DNA of 23,576 nucleotides from an uncultured Bacteroidales bacterium (GTDB lineage Bacteria; Bacteroidota; Bacteroidia; Bacteroidales; UBA1715): contig CALAUG010000066.1 in the NCBI GenBank assembly GCA_937892155.1, positions 1 through 23,576 of the forward strand, given 5' to 3'. The position numbers and the translations under genes are program-made. Positions 7,921-15,677 of this stretch are shown one piece after another. Position 1 is the stretch's first letter; every line of letters starts with the position of its first letter. A model generated the notes under the pieces. The model saw nothing but the letters and a program-made list of their open reading frames with translations. It did no database searches and was not told the origin of the DNA.

Positions 7921-9415
7921 ATGAGTGAGTTTTATCCTGTGATATTAACCCCGGTTATTTCGTCCGTTCACAATTTTCCGGACAGAAAGGCTTTTTGCAT
8001 TGACGAGCAGTTCTACACATACGAACAGTTCGGTCAGACCATTTCCAAAATCAGGACTGCTATTCAATCAGAGAACTTCAGTAATCCGAATGTCGGATTG
8101 GTTATAAACGATGATTTGGAGACATACGCTTCCATCTTTGCCCTTTGGCTGGATGGCCACAGCTATGTGCCTCTCCATCCCAACTGGCCTATAGACAGGT
8201 GTTGCGACATCATTGAGCAAGTGGATATTGATTTAGTTCTGGATTCTTCAGAAAAATCCAGATATTCAAATGGGGGGGGGGTACAAGTGCCTGAATACAA
8301 ATGCTCTAACGTTTGAATCAATGTCTCTTGAGCCGAAGCAAGGTGTAAGTGATGATGATTTGGCTTACATTCTCTTTACATCTGGCAGCACAGGCAAACC
8401 TAAGGGCGTTCAGCTTACCAGACGCAATGTTGCCGCCTTTATGGATTCGTTCTGGAAGACTGGTATTGAAATCAACGAAGAAGACCGCTGCCTCCAGTGT
8501 TTTGACCTTTCGTTTGATGTTTCTGTGCAAGGATACCTTGTTCCACTTACAAAGGGAGCCTGCTGCTTTACTGTCCCTCACGGACAGGTGAAGTACGTTT
8601 ATGCAAGCGGTCTGATTGAAGATCATCAGCTCACTTTTGGCGCTATGGCACCTTCGATGCTCAGATATCTGAAGCCTTACTTCGACGAACTTGATGCCAC
8701 CAGTCTGAAAGCTTGTATTCTGACGGCTGAGGCTTGTCCTCTGAATCTGATGGAGGACTGGTACAATTGCGCCACTAATACTGAGATTTACGATTTCTAT
8801 GGACCTACCGAATGTACTATCTATTGTACATATTATAAGCTGACTAAGGGAGGCAAGAACAAGAGCTTGAATGGAATCATATCAATAGGTAAGCCAATGG
8901 CAAATTGCATAGGGTTGATTCTGGACGAGAACGGCAATGAACTTCCTGCCGGAGAGAAGGGTGAGCTTTGCATAGCGGGAGATCAGGTGACTGCCGGCTA
9001 CTGGAAGAACGAAGAGAAGAACCAGAGCAGTTTCTTTATGAAAGACGGCAAACGCTTTTATCACACTGGGGACCTTTGTTACAAAGATGAAGATGGTGAC
9101 ATAATGTATTCTGGCCGTCTTGACCATCAGGCAAAAATACAGGGTTTCCGTGTCGAGTTGGGTGAAATAGAATGGCATGCCCGTGTGTTCCTGAAGGACA
9201 AGAATGTTGTTTGTCTTGCTTTTGAGAATAGCGAGAACCTCACGGAGATAGCAATATTCGTTGAGTCAGAACAGTTCGACAACACAGATCTGGTTGCTTA
9301 TATGAGAGGCAAGATGCCTCCGTATATGATTCCGACCAAATGGATTTATGTGCCGGTATTCCCTCTGAATGGGAACGATAAGATTGACAAGGTGAAACTT
9401 AAAGCGATGATATAA
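7921..9415 (+). CDS. DltA-like adenylation enzyme, split by a G10 tract (OFF as sequenced)
   Basis: Read through the tract with one G fewer, this gives a 497-residue AMP-binding enzyme, the usual length of DltA-type ligases. All core adenylation motifs lie after the tract: LFTSGSTGKPKGV (A3), FDLSFDVSV (A4, with the Asp that usually binds a substrate alpha-amino group), DFYGPTE (A5), YHTGD (A7), QGFRVELGEIE (A8) and NGNDKIDK (A10, catalytic Lys). It should activate an amino acid as an aminoacyl-AMP and load the carrier protein at 10839. As sequenced, the first frame stops at 8316 after about 117 native residues plus a short out-of-frame tail. The second frame opens at an ATG at 8270, directly before the tract, and runs to 9415. 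Nine or twelve G would join them; ten breaks them. The otherwise intact reading frames argue against decay. Its TAA stop overlaps the next gene's ATG (TAATG). Confidence 0.88.
8272..8281 (+). repeat. G10 tract in the adenylation gene (frame broken)
   Basis: Ten consecutive G between AAAT and TACAAG, at codon 118 of the adenylation enzyme. With nine G the protein reads SNGGGYKCLN and continues in frame. An ATG at 8270-8272 shares its G with the tract and is in frame with the downstream part at the present length, so reinitiation could yield an N-terminally shortened enzyme. Confidence 0.95.
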
Positions 9416-10085
9416 TGGACAAGACGAAAATCATATTCCGTCATGCGACCGTCAACGATATTGATTTTATCGTTGATACGATAGTTGCTGCTGAGAAGAG
9501 CGGAACGGACAACTTCGGTCTTGCCAATCTTTTCGAGGTGACAGAGGCCGAAATGCGCAATTATATCAAGGAGATGCTTGAAGAGGAGATTGATGGTTGC
9601 GAATTGTCTCTAAGCAGCTTTATTGTAGCTGAATATGAGGGAGAAGCCGTTGCAGCCTTTGGAGGATGGATTGAAGGACGTAATGAAGATGATATGCCGT
9701 CAGCTTTGCTCAAGGCAAATCTCATCAATTACTATCTTCCGAAGGAAAAAGTGCTCGCATCTATGGCAAAGGCCGACATTGTCAAACCATTGCAGATTGA
9801 TAGAGAACAAGGAACATACCAGCTGGAATATTCATATACCAAACCAGAGTATAGAGGAAATGGAATTATGAAGGATATTATTGAACGACATATATCTGAG
9901 TATCAAGCAACTACTGCATGGGGGGGGGTAAGATACAGGTGCATGTATTCGAAAATAACACATCCGCTATCAAGACCTATTCGAAATGTGGATTCTCGAT
10001 ATCAAAGAGATATAAATCCAATGATAGCCGTGTGTTGAGTTACTTTCCGAATAATGTGGAGCTCCTGATGGAAAAGACAGTATAG
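9415..10085 (+). CDS. GNAT-family acyltransferase 1, split by a G9 tract (OFF as sequenced)
   Basis: The gene encodes a GNAT-fold protein paralogous to the one at 10147. The shared features, in order, are RHATVNDIDFIVDTI, EMLEEEIDGCELSLSSFIVAEYEGEAVAAFGG, and the acyl-CoA-binding region YTKPEYRGNGI. As sequenced with nine G the frame shifts at codon 169 and ends at 10038 (207 residues) with a C-terminus unlike its paralogue. With ten G (or seven) it continues GKIQVHVFENNTSAIK and YSKCGFSISK to a stop at 10083-10085, giving 223 residues against 221 for the paralogue, with clear similarity throughout. The start overlaps the adenylation gene's stop, so the two are probably translationally coupled. 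It may acylate the amine of an amino acid or amino sugar used by the dlt-like cassette; the substrate is unknown. Confidence 0.85.
9920..9928 (+). repeat. G9 tract in GNAT gene 1 (frame broken)
   Basis: Nine consecutive G between GCAT and TAAGAT. Ten G restores the paralogue-like C-terminus (WGGGKIQVHV); seven G would also restore it. The equivalent position in the second GNAT gene encodes KGAAKIQTHV without a homopolymer. Confidence 0.95.
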
Positions 10086-10146
10086 TTTTGTTGAGGGCTG
10101 CACATTATTCCAAATAATGATGTAGAACCCGATAAAAACTATACAA

Positions 10147-10812
10147 ATGATAGATGAAAATAAACTGATTATTAGACCAGCGACTTTGGATGATGTTGAG
10201 TTTCTGGCAACAGTGATAATTGAAGCAGAGAAGAGTTCGACAGCCAAAAATGGAACTGCAAACTATTTTGAGTTGTCAGAAAATGATTACCGAAAGTATC
10301 TGATAGAAATGCTGGAAGAGGATATTAATGGATGCGAACTTTCGATCAGCAGTTTTGTAGTGGCGGAATATGATGGAGAAGTGGTTGGTGCGATGGGTGG
10401 ATGGAAAGAGGGAGAAAATGAAGACTGCCTTTCTTCTGCAATCTTGAAGGCAAACCTGTTCCAATACATTGTCCCAAGAGAGAATTTGATGAAAGGAAGT
10501 GAGAAGAATGCTATAATTAAGGATTTGCAGATAGAAAGAGAAGAAGGCGCTTATCAATTCGAGTTTTCGTATGTAAAACCTGAGTTCCGAGGCTGTGGAA
10601 TAAAGCAGAAACTGAATGCTTTTCACATAAATCAAGCGATAGAGAAAGGAGCTGCGAAAATTCAGACTCACGTGTATCAGAGCAATGAAAAGTCAATAAA
10701 GGCTAATATGAAAAGCGGCTTCACAATCGCAAAGATTTTCAGATCCGACAATCCAAGAATCAAAGAATTTTATCCAGACAATGCAATGGTACTGATGGAA
10801 AAAGAATTATAA
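10147..10812 (+). CDS. GNAT-family acyltransferase 2, intact paralogue
   Basis: This 221-residue protein has the GNAT fold, with RPATLDDVEFLATVI at the N-terminus, SSFVVAEYDGEVVGAMGG for the central strands, and the acyl-CoA-binding YVKPEFRGCGIKQKL. The C-terminal half (KIQTHVYQSNEKSIKANMKSGF) is in frame. It is clearly similar along its length to the protein encoded at 9415, so the pair arose by tandem duplication, and it carries no poly-G tract. A 61-base gap separates the two copies. Both sit between the adenylation enzyme and the carrier protein of a dlt-like cassette, so a role in acylating the activated group, or the sugar amine that receives it, is the simplest guess. The true substrate cannot be read from the sequence. 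Confidence 0.85.
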   Translation: MIDENKLIIRPATLDDVEFLATVIIEAEKSSTAKNGTANYFELSENDYRKYLIEMLEEDINGCELSISSFVVAEYDGEVVGAMGGWKEGENEDCLSSAILKANLFQYIVPRENLMKGSEKNAIIKDLQIEREEGAYQFEFSYVKPEFRGCGIKQKLNAFHINQAIEKGAAKIQTHVYQSNEKSIKANMKSGFTIAKIFRSDNPRIKEFYPDNAMVLMEKEL

Positions 10813-10838
10813 GACAAAACATTTAAACAACAAGTATT

Positions 10839-11081
10839 ATGACAAGAGAAGAAATTATCAGCAAACTGACAGTGATTTTTCACGAAGTGTTCAACGACAA
10901 CACAATTGTGTTGAATGATGGTATGACCGCAAACGATGTGGACAGCTGGGACTCTCTCACCCACATGCTTATGATTACCAAGGTAGAAGAAGACTTTGGA
11001 ATCAAGTTTAAACTCCGTGAATTGAACAAACTTAAACAAGTTGGAGATCTTATCTCGGTTATTGAATCTAAATTAGCTTAA
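10839..11081 (+). CDS. Acyl/aminoacyl carrier protein, DltC-like
   Basis: An 80-residue acidic helical protein with the phosphopantetheine site in DVDSWDSLTHM (33-43). Ser39 in the DSL motif is the expected attachment point. The DSWDSL form is common in DltC-type and related carriers. It lies 5 bases before the MBOAT gene and downstream of the adenylation gene, so it probably receives the activated amino acid and presents it to the MBOAT. A second, different carrier is encoded at 15447, implying two separate carrier-bound pathways. Loading needs a phosphopantetheinyl transferase, which is not seen in this window and is probably supplied from elsewhere in the genome. Confidence 0.9.
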   Translation: MTREEIISKLTVIFHEVFNDNTIVLNDGMTANDVDSWDSLTHMLMITKVEEDFGIKFKLRELNKLKQVGDLISVIESKLA

Positions 11082-11086
11082 TCAAG

Positions 11087-12511
11087 ATGACATTCACTTC
11101 GTTTGAATTCTTGCTTTATTTCCCTGTGGCCGTGTTGCTCTACAACATCGTGCCACAGAGATTTAAGGCTTGGTACTTGTTGGTGGTCAGCTATGCATTC
11201 TATGCAATGATGCAGCCGGTGTATCTGCTGCTTCTTGCTGGAGTAACTGGAATGACTTATGGCTTTGCACGATGGATAGCAAAGACCGATGATGATAAAA
11301 AGAGAAGCAGGATTATGGTCTGCAGCATTATCTGCGTGCTGCTGCCGTTGTTCTTCTTCAAGTATTACAATTTTGTTAATGAGCAGATAGCTTCGTTGAT
11401 AGGAGTGGAAGTGCTGATGCCAAAAATGGGATGGATGTTGCCTGTGGGTATATCCTTCTACACGTTTATGGCGATTGGATATCTGGTCGATGTGAACAAC
11501 GAAGAGGTTGAAGTTGAGAAGAATATCGGAATAGTTGGAACATTTCTGTCGTTCTTTCCAATAGTTCTTTCTGGACCTATTGAACGTGCTGGCAATATGT
11601 TTCCACAGTTCAAAGATCTTAACAGAAGTACTCCAGCCGATTTGACCGCTGGAGCCAAGATGATGCTCTGGGGTTACTTTATGAAACTTTGTGTGGCTGA
11701 CAGGTTGGGGCTTTATGTGGATGCAGTATTTGAAAATGTAGTTCATCATAACGGAACGACATTGCTATTCGCTTCTTGTCTGCACCCGATAAGGGTATAT
11801 GCAGATTTTGCCGGCTATTCTATTCTTGCAATGGGTGTTGCCCGTTGTATGGGAATCAAGATTATGGAGAACTTCCATCGTCCGTTCTTTGCCACTTCAA
11901 TGTCTGAATTCTGGCAGAGATGGCACATTTCATTGATAAAGTGGATTACCGATTACATATATACCCCTCTTAATTTTGCGTTCAGGAAATGGAAGATATG
12001 GGGTATCGTAGTTTCAATCATGCTGGCGTTCTTCGTAAGTGGCGTATGGCATGGAGCAGCCTGGACTTACATTGCATGGGGTGTAATACAAGGCATCTAT
12101 TTGAGTATTGAGGCGTTGACGAAGAATTCCAGAACAAATTTCGAGAATAAGTATAAACTGGTTGGCAAATGGTGGTACACATTGATATGTTGCTGCATTG
12201 TGTTTGTGCTGTTTGCTTTTTCCCAGATATTTGGGCATTGTGCGGATTTGAAAGAGGCAGGAGTGGTGATAGGAAAGATATTTGGAGATAGTGGGAGTTT
12301 GTTTATGGATCAGTCTTCATTAATATATGGAGGGTTAATGCTTTTTATACTTTTCCTCAAAGATCTTAGAGATGAATTTTTTCCAAAACATTTCCTATGT
12401 TTTAACTCAAAATATATAGTGATTAGATTCCTTTCTTTCATTTTTATCACAATATTGGTTATATGGTGTGGCGTGTTAAATTCTTCTCAATTTATATATT
12501 TTAAATTCTGA
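11087..12511 (+). CDS. MBOAT-family O-acyltransferase, DltB/AlgI-like
   Basis: A 474-residue polytopic membrane protein. The typical MBOAT start (FTSFEFLLYFPVAVLLY) leads to LPVGISFYTFMAIGYLVDV (118-136), LSGPIERAGNMFPQF (161-175), YADFAGYSILAMG (238-250), FWQRWHISL (275-283) and the catalytic-His motif GVWHGAAW (319-326, His322). This is the arrangement in AlgI and DltB, which move acyl or D-alanyl groups across or at the membrane onto extracytoplasmic polymers. Placed between a DltC-like carrier and an SGNH protein (5-base and 4-base gaps), it probably transfers the carrier-bound group outward onto the polysaccharide. It has no poly-G tract, so in this model the transfer machinery stays on while substrate supply switches. 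Confidence 0.93.
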   Translation: MTFTSFEFLLYFPVAVLLYNIVPQRFKAWYLLVVSYAFYAMMQPVYLLLLAGVTGMTYGFARWIAKTDDDKKRSRIMVCSIICVLLPLFFFKYYNFVNEQIASLIGVEVLMPKMGWMLPVGISFYTFMAIGYLVDVNNEEVEVEKNIGIVGTFLSFFPIVLSGPIERAGNMFPQFKDLNRSTPADLTAGAKMMLWGYFMKLCVADRLGLYVDAVFENVVHHNGTTLLFASCLHPIRVYADFAGYSILAMGVARCMGIKIMENFHRPFFATSMSEFWQRWHISLIKWITDYIYTPLNFAFRKWKIWGIVVSIMLAFFVSGVWHGAAWTYIAWGVIQGIYLSIEALTKNSRTNFENKYKLVGKWWYTLICCCIVFVLFAFSQIFGHCADLKEAGVVIGKIFGDSGSLFMDQSSLIYGGLMLFILFLKDLRDEFFPKHFLCFNSKYIVIRFLSFIFITILVIWCGVLNSSQFIYFKF

Positions 12512-12515
12512 AACC

Positions 12516-13493
12516 ATGAAGAATTATTTAATTTGGGGTATTAAATTCTTTACTATTGTAGTCTGCCTGATTGTAATAGATTGGGGAGTTGGAAAGGTCG
12601 CTGATTTTGTTTTAAAAGTGCGTGCAGAGAAATCACCATCTTTTATGGAAAATATTTTATCTCGACGAGATGATGTTATCATAATCGGTTCTTCAACTGC
12701 CAATCATACCTATATTTCCAATGAAATAAGAGATAGTATTGGATTGTCTGTGTACAATGCAGGTAGAGATGGCGGTTTCTTTGTTTACCAAAATTGTTTA
12801 ATAAATCTAATTTTAGACAATTATTCTCCGAAGTATATACTTTGGGAAATTGGGGAACACAGTCTTTCTGATAACTTTGGCTTGGATAGGGAATTCCAAG
12901 AAGAAACCGATTTCTATCCATATTACAGTAATCCTTATATCAAGGATGTATTTGACAAAAAAGACAAGTATAATCGATTAAGGATGAAAAGTAATATGTA
13001 TAAGGACAATTCAAATATGCTTGGAGATATTTATTGTCTTACAAGTTATTTTGTTTTTCGCACTATTCGAGGTGAAGATGATAGTGAAAAACAAAGATTG
13101 ATTGGGGATAATAATGGTTTTGTTCCATTAATTGAAAAAGAAAATAGGGAACTATCAAAAACAACGTTCTCAATTACACAAGACAATATCAACGATAAAA
13201 AGGTTGATATGCTTATGGCGACAATTAACAGGTGCAGACATCAAGGGGTTAAAGTTGTTTTCACAAGTTCTCCAAGATATTATGAATCTAATATTCTACA
13301 TACTAAGTGTTTTGTGAAATTGAATGAAGTTGCAAACCAAGAAGGTATTCCATATATTAATTTTTATACAAATGATAAAATAATTTCGGATAGAAGAAAC
13401 TTTCGAGACAATGATCATTTGTATGAACAAGGTGCTGAAAATTTTATGAAAATTTTTATTTCAGAACTAAAGAGAGTATTATTGTATTATTAA
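12516..13493 (+). CDS. Membrane-anchored SGNH-type protein, DltD-like partner of the MBOAT
   Basis: This 325-residue protein has one N-terminal hydrophobic helix (about 7-24) and a periplasmic-type domain. VIIIGSSTANH (54-64) has the GSS nucleophile-Ser signature of DltD and related SGNH enzymes, and NDHLYEQG (299-306) has the C-terminal Asp-x-x-His-like block (Asp300, His301) before the last helix. Similarity to known DltD sequences is limited, so the call rests on these motifs plus position directly behind an MBOAT gene, where DltD- or AlgJ/AlgX-like SGNH proteins often complete the acyl transfer. The gene is more AT-rich than its neighbours. It would act on the outer face of the inner membrane, receiving the acyl or aminoacyl group and passing it to sugar hydroxyls. 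Confidence 0.75.
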   Translation: MKNYLIWGIKFFTIVVCLIVIDWGVGKVADFVLKVRAEKSPSFMENILSRRDDVIIIGSSTANHTYISNEIRDSIGLSVYNAGRDGGFFVYQNCLINLILDNYSPKYILWEIGEHSLSDNFGLDREFQEETDFYPYYSNPYIKDVFDKKDKYNRLRMKSNMYKDNSNMLGDIYCLTSYFVFRTIRGEDDSEKQRLIGDNNGFVPLIEKENRELSKTTFSITQDNINDKKVDMLMATINRCRHQGVKVVFTSSPRYYESNILHTKCFVKLNEVANQEGIPYINFYTNDKIISDRRNFRDNDHLYEQGAENFMKIFISELKRVLLYY

Positions 13494-13510
13494 AATAGCA
13501 TCATATATCA

Positions 13511-14779
13511 ATGAAAGAAACAAAAATTTGTGTAGTCGGACTCGGCTACGTTGGACTGCCTTTGGCAAGACTTTTCTCTACAAAGTATAAGACAGTAGGT
13601 TTTGACATGAACGCAAAGCGTTGTGAGGCTCTTATGGCTGGTCACGATGCTACTCTTGAGGTAAGTGACGAACTCCTTCAGGATGCAATCAATAATCACG
13701 GATTCATCTGCACAGCAGACATCGAGAAGATCAAGGACTGCAACTTCTATGTAGTTGCCGTTCCTACACCAGTAGATGAGCATAACAATCCTGATCTTAC
13801 TCCTCTGTATGGAGCTTCAACAACTGTTGGTAAGGTGATTAGCAAAGGTGATGTAGTGGTTTACGAATCTACCGTTTATCCTGGAGTAACCGAAGACGAG
13901 TGCATTCCTGTAGTCGAGAAAGTCTCAGGAATGAAAATGAACGTTGACTTCTTTGCCGGTTACTCTCCTGAACGTATCAACCCAGGTGACAAGCAGCATA
14001 CTGTTGAGCATATCAAGAAAGTGACTTCCGGTTCAACTCCTGAAATCGGAAAGTATGTGAACGAAGTCTATTCTTCTGTGATCACAGCTGGAACACACCT
14101 TGCTCCTACAATGAAGGTAGCAGAGGCTGCAAAAGTTATCGAGAACAGCCAGCGTGACATCAATATCGCTTTCGTTAATGAACTTTCAAAGATCTTCACT
14201 CGTATGGGCATTGACACTCTTGACGTTCTCGAAGCAGCTGGAACAAAATGGAATTTCCTTCCTTTCCGTCCGGGACTTGTAGGTGGACACTGCATAGGTG
14301 TTGACCCTTACTATCTCGCTCAGTGTGCACAGACATACGGCTACAATCCTGAGATTATCCTTGCAGGCCGCAGGATGAATGATGGTATGGGTGAGTATGT
14401 GGCTAATCAGACAATCAAACTGATGCTCAAGAAGGGTATTCAGGTACTCAACTCTAATATCCTCATTCTTGGATTTACATTCAAGGAGAACTGTCCTGAT
14501 GTTCGCAATACAAAGGTTATAGATATCTACAAGGCTCTAAAGGAGTACAATCTTAATATTACTGTTTACGACCCTTGGGCAAATCCTGCAATCGTTGAGC
14601 GCGAGTATGGCATCAAGGTGGTCAATGAACTTCCAGCTGAGAAGTTTGATGCTTGTGTGGCAGCTGTGGCACATAAGAAGTTTGAGGGGTTGGATGTATG
14701 CTCGTTGCTTAAGGAGAAACACGTTGTGTTTGATGTGAAGTGTACTTTGGATAGAAGTATTGTTGATGAGAGGTTGTAA
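13511..14779 (+). CDS. UDP-N-acetylhexosamine 6-dehydrogenase, TviB/WbpO type
   Basis: The 422-residue protein belongs to the UDP-glucose/GDP-mannose dehydrogenase family. GLGYVGLP at 10-17 binds NAD, AVPTPVDEHNNPDL (83-96) is characteristic of the WbpO/TviB/WbpA branch, and GGHCIGVDPYYL (258-269) carries the catalytic Cys261. The oxidation converts the C6 hydroxyl of UDP-GalNAc or UDP-GlcNAc to a carboxylate in two NAD-dependent steps. With the WbpP-like epimerase at 6934, UDP-GalNAcA is the likely product. The negatively charged uronic acid would be a natural site for amide formation by either ATP-grasp protein in this window. It starts 17 bases after the SGNH gene. Confidence 0.93.
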   Translation: MKETKICVVGLGYVGLPLARLFSTKYKTVGFDMNAKRCEALMAGHDATLEVSDELLQDAINNHGFICTADIEKIKDCNFYVVAVPTPVDEHNNPDLTPLYGASTTVGKVISKGDVVVYESTVYPGVTEDECIPVVEKVSGMKMNVDFFAGYSPERINPGDKQHTVEHIKKVTSGSTPEIGKYVNEVYSSVITAGTHLAPTMKVAEAAKVIENSQRDINIAFVNELSKIFTRMGIDTLDVLEAAGTKWNFLPFRPGLVGGHCIGVDPYYLAQCAQTYGYNPEIILAGRRMNDGMGEYVANQTIKLMLKKGIQVLNSNILILGFTFKENCPDVRNTKVIDIYKALKEYNLNITVYDPWANPAIVEREYGIKVVNELPAEKFDACVAAVAHKKFEGLDVCSLLKEKHVVFDVKCTLDRSIVDERL

Positions 14780-14806
14780 GTCTTTCTTATAATAATACAT
14801 GATACT

Positions 14807-15445
14807 ATGAGGTTTTTAAAGAAAATAAAAAAACTTGTTAAGCACGTTCTCCAAGTTACTAATATTCCATATTACCCACATATATCCAATACATCACGCA
14901 TTGACTCCAGTGTTAAAGTGTATTGTCCAGAGAATCTTTATATGGGAGAGAATACTAACATCAATGAGGGGGGGGTGATTATGAATACGCGCGCCAAATT
15001 CATTCTGAAGAAATGGTCAGGGGCAGCTTTTGGGTTAACGGTGGTTTGTGGAAATCATATGTCAATAGCAGGAAAAAACCATAAACAAGTTACAAATAAG
15101 GATAAAAATTTACTCGATCAATATAATGATTTTGACAAGGATATCATAGTTGATGAGGATGTATGGATAGCGTCCAATGTAACATTGCTATCAGGAGTTC
15201 ACCTTGGAAGATGTTGTATTGTTGGTTCTGGTTCTGTTGTTAGAGGTAGTATCCCACCTTATGCAATCGTAGCAGGCAATCCTGCTAAGGTCATTGGATT
15301 TAGGTTTACCCCACAAGAAGCTTTGGTTCATGAAGAATCGTTGTTCCCACCAGAGCAAAGGATGACTCTTGAAGAGTTGAAATCGAATTATAATAAGTAT
15401 TACATAAAACGTATTAAAGAAATCAAATCATTTATAAATATATAG
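14807..15445 (+). CDS. Hexapeptide-repeat acyltransferase 1 with an in-frame G8 tract (ON as sequenced)
   Basis: This 212-residue protein is a left-handed beta-helix acyltransferase of the WbbJ/maltose-acetyltransferase type. Hexapeptide turns run from VKVYCPENLYMGENTNINEG through DVWIASNVTLLSGVHLGRCCIVGSGSVV. The conserved IVAGNPAKVIGFR (269-style tail, here about residues 154-166) and a His in GNHMSIAG support acyltransferase activity. A tract of eight G at codons 54-57 is in frame, encoding EGGV, so the full protein is made in this state. It starts a block with a carrier protein 1 base downstream, then a KAS III, so it probably transfers the acyl group made by that module onto a sugar hydroxyl or amine. 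The basic N-terminus (FLKKIKKLVKHV) may associate with the membrane. Confidence 0.87.
   Translation: MRFLKKIKKLVKHVLQVTNIPYYPHISNTSRIDSSVKVYCPENLYMGENTNINEGGVIMNTRAKFILKKWSGAAFGLTVVCGNHMSIAGKNHKQVTNKDKNLLDQYNDFDKDIIVDEDVWIASNVTLLSGVHLGRCCIVGSGSVVRGSIPPYAIVAGNPAKVIGFRFTPQEALVHEESLFPPEQRMTLEELKSNYNKYYIKRIKEIKSFINI
14968..14975 (+). repeat. G8 tract in hexapeptide acyltransferase 1 (frame intact)
   Basis: Eight consecutive G between AATGA and TGATTA. At this length the frame is open, and a change by any number not divisible by three would truncate the enzyme. It is the only one of the five tracts in an ON state as sequenced. Confidence 0.95.
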
Positions 15446-15446
15446 T

Positions 15447-15671
15447 ATGGAAATCAAAGAATTTATTGCAAAGTTTGCAGAAGAGATTGAAATTGAAAAT
15501 GTAGAAGAACTTACTCCTGAAACTGCTTTTCGTGAGTTGGACGAGTGGTCATCACTGTCAGTTATGATTCTTATCGCCTTCTATGATGAGAATTTTGATA
15601 AGGAAATAGGAGAGAAGGACATTCGTTCTTGCACTACCATCCAAGACCTCTACAATCTCGCAACAGCCTAA
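15447..15671 (+). CDS. Second acyl carrier protein
   Basis: A 74-residue acidic protein with ELDEWSSLSVM (30-39), where Ser36 is the likely phosphopantetheine site (WSSL replaces the common DSL). It starts 1 base after the acyltransferase stop and ends 6 bases before the KAS III start, so the three genes form one translationally compact unit. It differs clearly from the DltC-like carrier at 10839, suggesting dedicated loading by the KAS III/SDR module. The replacement of Asp by Ser before the modified serine is seen in some specialised carriers, though I cannot verify modification from sequence alone. Confidence 0.85.
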   Translation: MEIKEFIAKFAEEIEIENVEELTPETAFRELDEWSSLSVMILIAFYDENFDKEIGEKDIRSCTTIQDLYNLATA

Positions 15672-15677
15672 TCGCTT

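Noticed and set aside
9415..10812. The two GNATs as fragments of one gene
   Set aside because: Each has its own start and complete GNAT motifs, and each is about 220 residues when repaired, so they are tandem paralogues.
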